This document shows, in pieces, positions 23,801 through 36,142 of a DNA stretch of 64,000 nt. This stretch comes from Primula veris. Taxonomy: Eukaryota > Streptophyta > Magnoliopsida > Ericales > Primulaceae. The translations under genes and the position numbers were made by a program. The stretch covers positions 33,406,081-33,470,080 of the forward strand of contig OY821750.1 in NCBI GenBank assembly GCA_963682055.1. Reading direction: 5' to 3'. The notes under the pieces are model-generated. The model saw only the letters and a list, made by a program, of their open reading frames with translations. It did no database searches and was not told the origin of the DNA. Within the stretch, counting starts at the first letter, position 1. Every line of letters starts with the position of its first letter.

Positions 23801-26784
23801 ATCTCTATTTTGAAGCTGTTTTTATGAAGATATTGGAATGTATACTTACATTTTAGTCTATGGCTCTATGCATATCTTCACCTACTGTCATGCCGAGTCG
23901 CACCTTTAAATTAATTAGCATTTAGCAACGATGGAAAATGGCATTTTTGGGATTGATAATCCTCCCACCCAATCTACAAAAAGGCCATCTTGTTGAGTAA
24001 CGTCAGATTTTGAGGATGGGAATGGTGGTGTTGCTTTGCGGTGCCATTTTGAATTTAATTTCCATTATTTTCTCTTTGTTTGCTTTTAAACTCCAGTTTC
24101 AATGCTTTGAGTTGCTCTTCTTTTATGGTGTGCAGTTCTATTGCTAATGGCACTAAAAAGGAAGCAGATGAAGCTGTTGTAAAGCAGAAGAAAAAAACAA
24201 GTGATGTCACCAACAACATTTCTGTTGTAGCTGAAGCTGTGGAATTGAAAACAAAAACGAAAATCCAGAAGGATTCTGATTCAGTCGAAGAAGTGACCAA
24301 GGACGCAATTACTGAACAAAAGGAAAAGAAAAAGAAAAGCAAAAAGCAGAGTTCTGAACCGGTCGAGAGTAAAGTTGAGTCCAAGGAAGAAGTTAAGTCT
24401 AAAGATAAAAAGAAGAAAAGCAAGGCTAAAGCTGATGGCATCGATGATGCAGAAGAAAAAACGAAAGACAAAAAGAAGAAGAAGAAAAATCCTGATGTGG
24501 ATGCAGAAAAAAAGGAAAAGGTGGAAACAGTTCCGTCTATAGATAAGAAGGGAGAGAAAGAAGATGTAGATGTGGCAAACAAAGAAGGTGTTAAGAAGGA
24601 CCAAAAGGAATCAAAGAAACGAAAAAGATCAGATTCTGATGATAATGAGATGGGTACCCCTCTCACAAACGGAAACCATGATGTGAAAGAAGGCGAATTT
24701 ACCGCTAATAAAAGTAGAAGAAAGGAAAACAATGGTTCAACAGAGGTATGCTTAAGGATATGTATTTGTCTAATACTTCACTTGGCAGGATTTATTTAAA
24801 TAGATTTTCTGCAGTCTATTGGGTGCTTTGATGTTTATCAGTCCCCTCAAAACATCGTAGCAATAATTCGTTTCTGTGACTGAATATGGAAGTGGGGCTA
24901 AAATGATTTAACAATAAAAAAAAATGTTCCATTCACGGTCTGCTTACTGTAAAAGGCGGAGGATCCTTGCCCAATATTGATACACTATAGGTTAATGCAT
25001 TCTTTCTGTTCCTCGAAAATTTCTATTGTCCCATAATGTTGCTGCTGAAGTAGAAAAGTTATGAAAATAAGGGGGGTTATCAAGATTTTGTACACTCGGA
25101 ATTCAATTAACTACCATGTAGCATAAAAGGTCTAATTTAGTACTACAGTGTGCTTACTTGTCAATGCAATGTTAGTTACATTATTGGATGGAAATTGTGG
25201 ATGTGCTGTTGCATGACCCTGGACCTGTTCTTTAACTTTTAAATTTAGTATCCTATTCTAAACTTCGTGGAGTTTTTTTCACGTTAGTACCTTGACTTTA
25301 TATAATTGGATGGAAAAGCATTAAATTGACAAATTTGTGTAGTGTAAGGTACTAAATCCAATATCTTGCAGTAAAATGTTATGTAACCCAAGGTCTGGTG
25401 CTTCTAGAGAGAATAAGCCTAGCTATGCTAATATGTATAAGCTTATATTTTGCGTCTTCTCAACTGTTGTGTCTCTTTGTCTGTGCAGCCCAAGACAGTA
25501 ACTGCATTTCAAAGGGTGAAAGCTGATGAGGTAACATTTGCTGACGAGAGGCTACAAGATAACTCATACTGGGCCAAGGTTATCTTTCTCTCTCTCTAAC
25601 TTTCTATTGGACCTGGTGCATTAGATAGTAGTGTGCCAAGCCAAAATAAACGCATGCATCTGCTTCCAGGCTTGTTACAGCTTTGAAACCTATGTTTTTT
25701 TGCCTTTTTAATTATAAGTTGTATTTCATTAGGTTGACCAGTTTTTTTTTTAAATAAAGGACCATTGTTATTAGAATAGAACAATAGCAGTAGTTTTAAC
25801 ATGGGTCAGGCCCCCGTGTTGGCCATCCGGCTAAAGTCCGGTAAGAAAACGAATACATAACGTACAAACTGAATTACATCAGAATAGGCCCATCCACTAC
25901 TATAAGAGGAGAAAAAGAGGCTAAACAAAATCTTTAACCTTGAACTCTAAAAGAGCAAAATTTGCCTCCATTTTAAACACTCTTTTCTCCTTATATCTCC
26001 CCATCAGGTTGACCAGCTTAAAAACAAGTTTGCAGCCTAAAACAAGTTGGATTTTAAAAACCTGGTGAATTTAATCTTTTGCTCTAACCTGGTGATTAAA
26101 ACGCGCTTCTCTATCTCCCATCCAATAACAAAAGAAATAAGCTTATAATTACTTTCCGTTATTTGTAGGATGGTGCGGATGTTGGTTATGGGGCAAAGGC
26201 ACAGGAAGTTCTTGGACAAGTTAGAGGAAAGTAAGTATCCTACTTGCACCTATCAAAACATTGCTACTACATACCAGTTTAGTAGTTTTTGATTGTTTCA
26301 GGAAAACAAAAATTGTACTTATCTAAGAGGCTAAAAGGCGGAGATTGTATCTTTTTTCGTGGTTGAACGCTCTTTCTGATGAAAGATCGAATAATGACAG
26401 TTTTGAGGTTTTCAAAGAAACTGCATTTTATACAATCATACGAGTTCTTTATATAAAACTATATATAGTCTTTGCATTTACAGAAGTGTTGAATATAATA
26501 ACTTCATAGGTGACCAAGTTCTTTGTTTCCTTTGGATCATTTCTTTATCTAGAACTCTAGAGTAATGTTGTTCACACAGATCCAAACAGAGTCTTCTTAG
26601 GTGTCAAATTTGTCGCAATCATATTTTCTGTATATTGCAGCTAATCATTGCAAACAAAGTGCATGGGATGAAACCTAAAAAATTCATATATGAATGTGTT
26701 AATAGAATTGTTCGGAACTTTGTTATTTCATTGAAAAATACTGTCTATTTACTTGATTATTCTGTATTGTGATTGATAATACTT

Positions 26785-26815
<31 letters not shown>

Positions 26816-26935
26816 AGGGACTTCCGTCATGAGAAGACGAAGAAGAAGCGAGGAAGTTATAGAGGTGGTCAGATTGATCTAAACTCTCGTTCAGTGAAGT
26901 TCAATTATGGCGATGAGGATGAGGATGAGGAATAA
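20850..26935 (+). CDS. LisH and SRP40-C domain nucleolar phosphoprotein (NOLC1/Nopp140-like)
   Basis: Six exons join in frame: 20850-20987, 23425-23489, 24136-24745, 25489-25578, 26169-26230 and 26818-26935, giving 1083 nt or 360 aa. The N-terminus has a LisH-like helix pair (LLLSSVLCYLNTNPSFSKPV). The long third exon is a Lys/Glu/Asp/Ser-rich disordered region with many KKKK clusters and acidic serines, typical of nucleolar chaperones phosphorylated by casein kinase 2. The last three exons form the SRP40 C-terminal domain: TAFQRVKADEV, LQDNSYWAK, DGADVGYGAKAQEVLGQV, DFRHEKTKKKRGSYRGGQID. In yeast and animals this family assists small nucleolar ribonucleoproteins and ribosome assembly. An in-frame ATG at 20712 could add 46 residues, but 20850 suits the LisH position better. 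The final acceptor is a (CT)n microsatellite. Confidence 0.91.
20988..23424 (+). repeat. Duplicated blocks in intron 1 of the nucleolar protein gene
   Basis: Short blocks containing TTTAGTATAGGATCA plus ATATGGTTTTTATTTTTACCC recur near 21050, 21220, 21385, 21550, 22205 and 22380. A larger block at about 21625-22150 (GAATCTGATTATGCTC onward) is repeated with about 15% change at about 22445-22985. The intron therefore grew by successive tandem duplication. Confidence 0.8.
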
Positions 26936-29900
26936 GATTGCGCATAATATTGGCCAATTTTTGTTTGATTTTTGTCTGGTTTTATTCTATTATGCTACAA
27001 TCCCAGAAACCAAGTTTGGTACTATGAAACCCCCAAGTGATGTGGGTTCTTTTATTCGAGACTGTATTTGCACTTCATCTTAATTATTCAGACTTTACAA
27101 GTTTCAACCACTAAATATTGAATTTTTCTTACATCCTATGATATCCTAATTTGTCTATATATTAGTACTTGGTATGGATTAAGTATGCATCGTCGATCAA
27201 TTTGCTGGGAAAGTCAGATTCTCATTTCTGAAATTTGTCATATCAGCCAGTTACATTGATAGATAAACTCGGTGTGTGTTTGCTCGGAGTAACATTCTCA
27301 ACTCAAGACGTGTGCTACAGTGTTATTCCTGTATTACCCTTTTAACTTGCAGCAAATTGGGTTGCCCTTTTTTTCCATTTTATTGGAAAACATAAGTGGG
27401 GATGAGGCTATTGATAAGCATTTTGCTTGTTTGTGCTGCATTTTTTGGGTGTGAGATTTCCTTAAGTTACCACAAGATTGACAGTACGAATTAGTAAAAT
27501 GTTGGATATAAGGATCTTTTGTGTTTGTATCTCTTTGTTAGAATAGGTTCTCTTTGTCAGAAAAAATTAAATGCACGTCTTGGTCCGAAATTTTTTTAAG
27601 TTTCAGTCACCCGGCCCAATAAAAAATAACTTAAAAGCTGTTTTTAAGCTTAAAAAATAACTTCTAATCGATACGGGAAATATATTAAAATGTAAAAAAA
27701 ATGTTAAAAGTTGTTTTTAAGCTTAAAAAAAATATTATAATCTACACGAGAAAGATATCAAAGTGTAAAAAAATAACTTAAAACTATTTTTTTTTAGTGT
27801 TTGTATGAATTATTAAGTAAAAAAAAAAAAAAATTACGAAAATAATATTATAATTTACGCATAAATATCTTGTGAAAGTAGTGAAATATGAACAAAAATA
27901 TTATTAAAATGAGAGCTCCCGCCAACGAGTCAGTTTCTATTTTGTGTTAATCGGACTTGAACAGAGAAGGAAGAAATATTCAAGACATAAATATCATCCT
28001 TTGCTACTCAATTGGAAAAATTTAACCAAGTCAAATATGATGTCTAAAAATTATAGATTGTATTAAGTATTAAAGTGTGAAGTACTGTCCATTGAATGAT
28101 TCGATCAAAACTAGATGGTATTATTTTCAATATGTAGTTTTTTTAGATGTATTTACTTTAGCATATAATAATTTTAAAATTGAGAAACGATTAGACACGT
28201 TTTTTTGTTGATAAAAACAGCTACGTGTAGTCTACAATATTGCTTAAGAAGAAAAAAAAAAGACGTATTAATCCCCATCTAGAAATGGTCTAATTTCTTA
28301 TAGATAGATGTAAAATTATAGTATATATATATATGATGATCTTCGAATTATCATGGCAAAACTCACACGCAACATCAATCAATTAAAGCAGATTTTCCAT
28401 GATAATAATCTCATCTCATACATGCATGTGTACGTTTTCAATGATAATAAACTAAAACCTTGACCTTAATTATGTCGAATTGTTATCATTTTCCATGTGG
28501 ATCAAATGTATACCATTATTATTCAAAAAGGTTGAATTTCGTCTGTAAATTCCTTAGCTTGTCGTAGTTTTAGTTATTGTCATTAGGAGTACGTATTTAG
28601 TGTAAATGAATGTCATAATTTACCAAATAGAAAGAATGCATAATAGTTCTAGGTCTTAAGTAGTCTTTTTTAATTATGATTCCAGATAAGTTACAGCCTT
28701 AGTATGAAAACGACATCTAGACTGAAAATTATGAACCAACAAATTGAACTTAAATATTGTTCGTCTTAACATGTTCAGTGTTACTACGTAATTCAACACA
28801 TACATACAACTAATATATCCCCACCGCTAGTTAATTAATTTGATTCTTGTATCATTTTCTTAAACTATTTATAAATAAATAAATAAGTAGTGTTTACGCC
28901 ATATTTGTTCTAGGGTCTCTAAGCAATTCATGACAAAGTTACCAATACATATATATTGAATCCTAGTATATAATATAGTAAACTAGTAAAGCATCAAGCA
29001 ATAACAATTAATAGTAAATACTCAAAATTTAGAGAGGTGATTTAATTTCTATAAGGGTGAGTAAATATTTAGGTTACTAACTAATCGTGCCTCACTTCTT
29101 GTTGTGTGTGCGGCGCGTAATGCAATAAAAATATAGAAAATAGATATAGTTATGATATAAATATGTGGATAATACAAAAAAAAACATAATTTAATATTTA
29201 AAAGAATGTTTGGTCGTTAAAGAGCGATAAATAGTTTTATTAGTTTTTACTTTTTATATTTTTATGAAACTATGATATTATTGTAATTAATATTAATATA
29301 TAATGCTATTTTTTTAAAAAAAATGACTAAATTGTTGACTCATAATAGAATAGAATAGAATAGAATAGAATGATATTGTAAGTAAAATAAATGGGTAAGA
29401 GTTGGTAATGTCACATATTGGACAGCTGCTTATCCATTGGACCCCGTAATAAAATTCTAGACCTAAATAATTTGGATTCTATTAATTTGCAAGCCAATAT
29501 TACGAAATATTGTAGTTATGCTCATCTTCATTCGTTAACTCATAATATTTATTTATGTTCGTTTATATATTAATGGGCGAAAACAAACCGAATGCTTAAC
29601 AAACAAACCACGATCTGTTTACAGACGGTTCGTTGACAACAAAAATCATAAGAATTGTGTTTAGATTCGGTTACTATTGCCACAACATCCATATTCATAA
29701 GTGTCTCGACATGTTCAAATTTTCAATTTTTGAACTTTAAACAATAATTTTTTTCTTTGTAAATATGATTCGTATGTGAAAATCTTTCACAAAATATGGA
29801 TTCAAGATTTTCTTGTCTTTTAGAATTTATGTTATACTCTGTTAGATATCTATTCATACTACAATCATACTAATGAATTTAATTTGTTTTTCAATATTTT

Positions 29901-30421
29901 TAACAAACCGAGCTCTTAAAAACGAATTCCTTTTGTTTACTTAACCATCACTGAAAACGAATCATGATTATTATTCAGTTAGACAAAAAACAGAAAGTGT
30001 ATATAATTTATATATATATATAATATGAAAATTACTTATTTAAACTGATTAATACTATAACCATTATTATTATTTTAGTCAAAAAAAATATTTCAAAAGG
30101 TTACTGACATATTTATAAAGTCATAAAAAGTGATAATTGAGTCAATATGGAGAAGGTGACAGAATAATATTAGGGATATAAGATATTGACTCGTCACATA
30201 CTTAAAATATCAAAATGAATCATTTCCTATGTTTTCTGAAATTCTATATTCATTTCATTGAAAATTAGAAGTATAGATATTATCAAAATATATGTATTTA
30301 AACTCGCTTATTATTATTTTTAGTGAATTTTGTTATCATTCTATTATAATACACAAGTTTCCCTAGTCAATACCAACTTGATCGAACACATAATAATATC
30401 TCACCCCAAGCCTCTTTACTT
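26936..30421. other. Intergenic, no supported gene
   Basis: This AT-rich spacer follows the nucleolar protein gene. It holds a diverged tandem block around 27630-27790 (GTTTTTAAGCTTAAAAAATA and variants) and a short (AATAG)n run near 29345-29370. No coding or RNA gene is recognisable. Confidence 0.6.
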
Positions 30422-30430
30422 TATATAAAC
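30420..30430 (+). promoter_or_regulatory. TATA box of the XTH gene
   Basis: TTTATATAAAC lies 83-93 bp upstream of the start codon at 30513. This is a normal plant spacing for TATA box plus a leader of about 55 bp. Confidence 0.7.
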
Positions 30431-30512
30431 TCGAAACTATCTCCTTAATATTCGTCAACATTGATACACCAATTAACTTCCCATCTCTGATTGTTAGCTT
30501 CTCTTACCAACC

Positions 30513-33057
30513 ATGAAATATTCCAGTATTTTAATACTATTCATAATACTTAGCACCTTTCTCATGGGGGTAGCTTTTTGTGGGAGTTTTGACCAATATT
30601 TCGATATTAAGTGGGGAGACGGACGAGCAAAAATACTCGATAACGGCCAACTCCTTACTTTGTCCATGGACAAGGCCTCCGGTTCTGGATTTCAATCAAA
30701 AGATCAATATTTATTCGGTAAAATCGACATGCAATTGAAACTAGTGTCCGGTAACTCTGCTGGCACGGTTACTTCTTACTATGTAAGTTTATCAAACCTA
30801 TGCTTAAACGAATCCAAGGTAGCTAGCTAGCTAGTTTGCCTGTGAAACCAAAGTGAATAACTTACTGTTTTTCAACAAAAATCTTGAAGGTTTTGTAAAC
30901 CGTTTTTTTTTTTTTTTAACTTGCTTTAGAAAAAAAACATTAATAGACTTTTCAAAAAACGAGTAAAAGTTATTGCAACTGAAATGATCTTATAATAAGC
31001 TAAAATTGTTCATATTTTGTTCTTTCGTTGCCTGCATGGGGTTGTATGTATAGTTGAGGTAATAGTCCACGTATCAATCCTTATTTTTATGAGGTATATT
31101 TAAAACGGGGTATACTAATAAGTTGCTAATATTATGAAGATGTGGTATTAGTAATATGACGAAGCTGGTTAAGCTAGCACATCAGGGAATATTATATGTC
31201 GTGAATAACTCATAAATTTTTATCTGTTCAAATAATTACACGAGTGGGTAGTCAAAACATTATGATCGATACGTCCTTTTTTTTTTATACTGCAAACATT
31301 ATGATACGTACTTATATATAAACTTATAGAATGAAATGAGTTTAAGAAACATATCGTCGTACTGTTTACAAAAATAGTTCTTTATTTAAAATAAATCTCT
31401 TTTTCAGAAAGAAGCTGGCTATGATATTATTTGAAGTTATTAAAAGAAAAAAAAGGAGTGGTCAAACTGGTCATTAATTTAGTTTTTCGCTTTAAGAAAT
31501 AATATAGCTCAAAAGAAAAGCATATGCATGGTTGCTCCAAAAGTGACAAGTGACACGACTGATATTTATATATGAACATTAGTCAAACATCTAATATACA
31601 TCAATGTGATTGCTTTATTAACCTCTTCTTTGCTTTGATAGTTTGATGTGACTTTGGACTCATTTAGTGGTTAACAAGTTATTCAACCACATCACATTTC
31701 TTAGCACAAATATTAACCACTAAAATTAACCATTTTTCTTTGAGTGCAGCGCAGCTCTTAAGAAAATAAGTTGCCCTACTTGAGACTATTTCCACCACTT
31801 GAGATACGTCCGAACAAAAACATTAATATTTTTAACCTACTTTTGAGATATTGAAAAGTTGACATGTTATATTTAATTTATTTGTATGAATGATATTTGA
31901 CAATATTGTAAAAAAAAAATGCAGCTGTCTTCGACAGGGTCGAGACATGACGAGATAGACTTTGAGTTTTTGGGTAACTTAAGTGGAGACCCTTATGTGT
32001 TGCATACTAACGTATTTACACAAGGCAAAGGCAATAGAGAACAACAATTCTATCTTTGGTTCGATCCGACCGAGACATTTCATACTTATTCCATCCTATG
32101 GAATCCTCAAACTATCATGTACGTACGTCTTCTTCATTCGTACATACAAATATCGTTACACCTTTTTACAATTTTTTCGCAACACTTGAATATAAGGATA
32201 AAATGTAATTTGGAATATACAAAACCATCCTAGACGTGTGTAATTTCCTGTGAACATATAATTATCTGCAGATTTAATTTCGTTCCCTTTCTTAGCTTTT
32301 ATCATAATGAAATTAATTCTAAGAAATGATAAGCTATACTTTTCGAAGGAATAATGATCATCAAGTATAAAATTTGAGACTTATTTTTCAAAAATTATAG
32401 ATTACAAGTTCTTTTAAGATTACTTAGAAATGCTCACTCATGATGTGTATCTTTTTACTATTTATATTTTATCGTCCATTGTCAATTGATGCTACATTGA
32501 TATATATATATATATCATTTCTTAATAACCTGATATAATTAATTTACTCCCTTCTCTTCGAATTCTCCTAATTGAATTCAGTAGTTTGTTTTGACATAAT
32601 CCAAGTAATAAAACTTACTTTCGTAAATTATTTTTAACAAAAAAACAAAAAAAAAAAAAACAGATTCTCAGTGGATGAAACCCCAATAAGACAATTCAAG
32701 AAGATGGAAACAGAAAAGGTGGAATATCCAAATTCACAAGCAATGTGGATTTATTCAAGTTTATGGGATGGTGAAGATTGGGCAACAAGAGGAGGACTTA
32801 TTAAAACTGATTGGTCCAAATCTCCTTTTACAGCATATTATTCAAATTTCAAAGTACAAGCTTGTGTTTGGTCTTCTTCAAATAAACCATCTTCATGCTT
32901 TTCTGATCATAACGACACTTGGCTTTCTCAGTCACTTGATAGTAATGGCATTGCTATAATTAAATTTGTACAAGAAAAATACATGATTTATAATTATTGT
33001 TCTGATATTAAAAGGTTTCCTCAAGGTTTCCCACTGGAGTGCTCTTTAGTACCATAA
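30513..33057 (+). CDS. XTH: Xyloglucan endotransglucosylase/hydrolase (GH16)
   Basis: Three exons join in frame: 30513-30782, 31925-32118 and 32664-33057, giving 858 nt or 285 aa, normal for the family. A signal peptide covers residues 1 to about 23 (hydrophobic [16 protein letters not shown]). The catalytic motif [10 protein letters not shown] lies at residues 98-107, with E100 as nucleophile and E104 as acid/base. The N-glycosylation site NLS follows at once (108-110), as in most XTHs. The C-terminal XET domain has [19 protein letters not shown] and four cysteines ([20 protein letters not shown]). The enzyme acts in the cell wall, cutting xyloglucan and rejoining it to another chain, which loosens or remodels the wall. 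The motif lacks the changes of the hydrolase-only group, so transglucosylase activity is most likely. The layout resembles TCH4/XTH22-type genes, but no exact orthologue is claimed. Confidence 0.97.
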
Positions 33058-34499
33058 GCTAATATAATAGCTTCATTTGTATTGGTTTTTACTAGTTTTT
33101 TTTGGGATTTAATGTTTTATATTTATATACAATATTAATTTATATATGTATATGTTAAGGTTGTATTTTTATCACATTTTGGTTGGTATATGTAATAAGG
33201 TTTTTTAAACAATGTGGATGTAATTTATGTTAGCTAGTACTGTTGTTAACATTGGAGACGGGACATATAATAAATTCAGAGTATTTGATATTATTATATA
33301 TACACTATTGGTAATCAATAGTAAGATCTTAATAATAATTGACATGTATTTCCAGTGACCAATCTAGCATTTTGAACAAGAGGAGGCAAAAACTTAATAA
33401 AAAAAGGATATATTAAAATTAAGAATGGAAAAAAAAAATCATTATAATTTCAATACACTTGACAATGCCAAATAAATCTAATTTAATTTAATTTAAATAA
33501 CTAAAAGATGGTTTGTCAAAAAGTTATTCGTAATTTCTAAGTTAATTTTTGAATCATTAGTATTATCAAAACGAATTTGTAACGAACACTGACGTGCATC
33601 CTTACACTGTCATTCTAATTAAAGTTGTAAACAATTTTCATCTATTTCGAAATTGCAATGACCAAATAAATAAATAGTACATGTAAACAATGTGAGCTCC
33701 ATTTGGTAATATATACAGCTTAATTACTACATGGGCTAGCTACTTATATATATATATATATAATAACTACCCAGTTATTTTTGTTTACAACAAGTATAGC
33801 ATTTGAGACCTCAAATCTTAACAATATATCATTCTATGCTTTTACAATGGTATTCAATTAAGTATTCAATTGAGACCTCAAATGAGTCAATATTAATTAG
33901 ATACATAGTATCACACTCAAAACACATCTCTATTGTATTGATTTCAATTAGAGATATGTTTTAACAACGGTACTCAATTAAATGAGTCATATATATTAGA
34001 TACATTGTTTAAACCCATTTATTATTTCAATCCTAATTAAAAATATGCTTTTACAACGGTATTCAATTAATTAAATGAGTCATATATATTAGATACATTG
34101 TATTAAAACACATTTTATATTTTAATTCTAATTCTAATTCTAATTCTAATTAAGAATATGCGTTTATTGGGCATATTAGATACATTGTATTATATATACA
34201 ATCGTATTATACATAGTATAACATTCAAGTTTTAAACAGACATTCATTATTTTAATTCTAATTAAAAATATGCGTTTACAATGGTATTGATCAATTAAAT
34301 GAGTCATTTAGTATAACAGTCAAAACACATTTATTAATTATTTCAGTTATAATTCAAAGCCATCACTCAATCAACCTTTTACATTTAATATATACACTGA
34401 ATAGAATAGGAAACTATTTACTGTACAAAAAATGTATCAACGTTGTAAATGAATAATGTACACAATATTTAATTACACGTGCATTATGATCATCATGCC
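33058..34499. repeat. Intergenic region with a diverged tandem repeat upstream of the Cys-rich peptide gene
   Basis: From about 33838 to 34310, blocks of roughly 90-120 bp repeat four to five times. Shared phrases are TTTTACAACGGTATTCAATTA, AATGAGTCATATATATTAGA and ATACATTGTATTA. An internal (TAATTC)n run lies near 34123-34150. The remainder is AT-rich with no gene seen. Confidence 0.75.
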
Positions 34500-34507
34500 T
34501 ATAAATA
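34500..34507 (+). promoter_or_regulatory. TATA box of the Cys-rich peptide gene
   Basis: A canonical TATAAATA lies 62-69 bp upstream of the ATG at 34569. Confidence 0.7.
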
Positions 34508-34568
34508 GAGACATGCATAATGATGTATTGTGCACACATTATATCTTTTTTGTGAATTAAAAAAAAAA

Positions 34569-34832
34569 ATGGGGAGAATCACTAGCATTGTTCTGTTTGT
34601 AATGGTGGCTCTTTTAATCATTTGCAGTTACAACAATGTCGGTGTTTCTGCCAGAACCGGGCGTCTACGTTGTTGCTTGCAAGACAGATGCCGAGGTGGC
34701 GTGGATTGTTCTCCACCGCCTCCATTTAGAAGACGTTGTTGCGTACAAGACAGATGTCGTGGTGGTGAGGACTGCTCTAAGCCACCGCCTTCTCCGATTA
34801 ATCTGTTCGGCACAAATTACTTGTCAAATTGA
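34569..34832 (+). CDS. Secreted Cys-rich peptide with a tandem repeat
   Basis: This single-exon gene encodes 87 aa. The start MGRITSIV at 34569 is preferred over an in-frame ATG at 34530 because it lies right before the hydrophobic signal segment (VLFVMVALLIICSY) and after a good TATA box. Cleavage is likely near GVSA|RTGR. The mature part has two almost identical modules, RLRCCLQDRCRGGVDCSPPPPF and RRRCCVQDRCRGGEDCSKPPPS. Each has the cysteine pattern CC-x4-C-x5-C, followed by a Pro-rich linker. Basic RRR between the modules could be a processing site. I do not recognise the family. It could be a signalling or defence peptide precursor, or a wall protein. Coding is supported by the signal peptide, the TATA box and the conservation between the two modules. 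Confidence 0.75.
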   Translation: MGRITSIVLFVMVALLIICSYNNVGVSARTGRLRCCLQDRCRGGVDCSPPPPFRRRCCVQDRCRGGEDCSKPPPSPINLFGTNYLSN

Positions 34833-36142
34833 TAAGCTTAATTAGCTTGAAGGAAAAAATAATCTCTTTTTTTCTTTCTGGTTAACCAGATTATAAATGC
34901 TTAGTTATATATCCATATTCCATATTCCATATCAAGGGTTGTAGTAGTTTGAGTTTTTAAAGATATATCCTCTAATAATAAAAGTAAAGTTGCTTACTCT
35001 TGAATTAGCTTTATTTATGTTTGCTTTCAATTTGCATTGTCAAATGATGTTCATCTTGAAGGTGTTGTATACGATTTCATAAAATCTTTCTACAGAATAT
35101 TTAACACCACATTTTTATTGTATTTTATTCAATGTTACCACGGGACCCTAAAAATGTGTTAACAACAGTCTAGAAGTTTTTGTTTTTTCCATCCAACTAA
35201 TGAAATTCACGTTCTGATGAATTTAGACGGAGATCAAACGTAGCGTAAATAAAGATATAAAGGATGGTCACAGAGAGAGGGGAAAAATACTAATTCTATT
35301 AATGAGTTAATTAAATGATAAAAGTACAGGTTCTGGTTATATAGTCCAGTCTCAGAATTTCCTTTAATTACAGTAATGATACTACTACACATATAAGTGA
35401 CAAAATAGTTCTATTTAATTATATATAACTGCACTTGGTTCTTCTGTTGTTTCTATTCAGTCCTTGAGTTTCTGTAAATAAACAAGTTAGTCCAGATAAC
35501 ATATACTATAATGTTAATAGAACTCAGTATTGATGAGTTATAAAAGAATTTCCACACCACTGGCCTTCCACTTATCCATCTAGTATATTCTGTCGTCGAT
35601 CAATGTCCTTACTGAAATATCAAAGTGGGTTCCTTGATCTTCTTCTTCCATTGAGTTCTTGTATTTGTTTTTCATTAGTATGGTGAGGCGGAAAAATACT
35701 TTGGGAGGAGATTGAGATTTGCACAAAAGTCGCAAAATAACAAAAATGAAAAAATATTTTTCCCTTACAGAAGACATATACGCCTATAACAGTGCTACAC
35801 CTATATTTGTATAGAAAAGTTATTCTAACTTGTACTGAGAATGCTCTTACAAGCTACAGTTACAGCAGGGTGTTCACGTCCTGTGTTTCACTTACAGTTT
35901 ATTCGGCGTTTTTGCATCTATTTAAGTTCACCATGTTAATCAAATGATTAGAACATGAATGGGGAAAAAAGGACGATCATGAGATGATGAATAACGTGTA
36001 TTTATTTAGAAAATATTTACTTAGATAAGCATTTGGTACATCATATGATATATAAGCCAGTTATACTTGGGCACCTACACACAACTAACATAATAAGAGA
36101 TACAACAAAAAGGTCCATTGTGATTATTTGGGGATTGCTTAA
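34833..36142. other. Intergenic between convergent genes
   Basis: This spacer of 1.3 kb holds the 3' ends of the Cys-rich peptide gene and of ISA3. There is no recognisable gene, repeat or RNA. Confidence 0.6.

Noticed and set aside
24055..24732. Long minus-strand frame of 225 codons
   Set aside because: It is the antisense of the Lys/Glu-rich exon of the nucleolar phosphoprotein, which gives Ser/Phe-rich open frames by codon complement.
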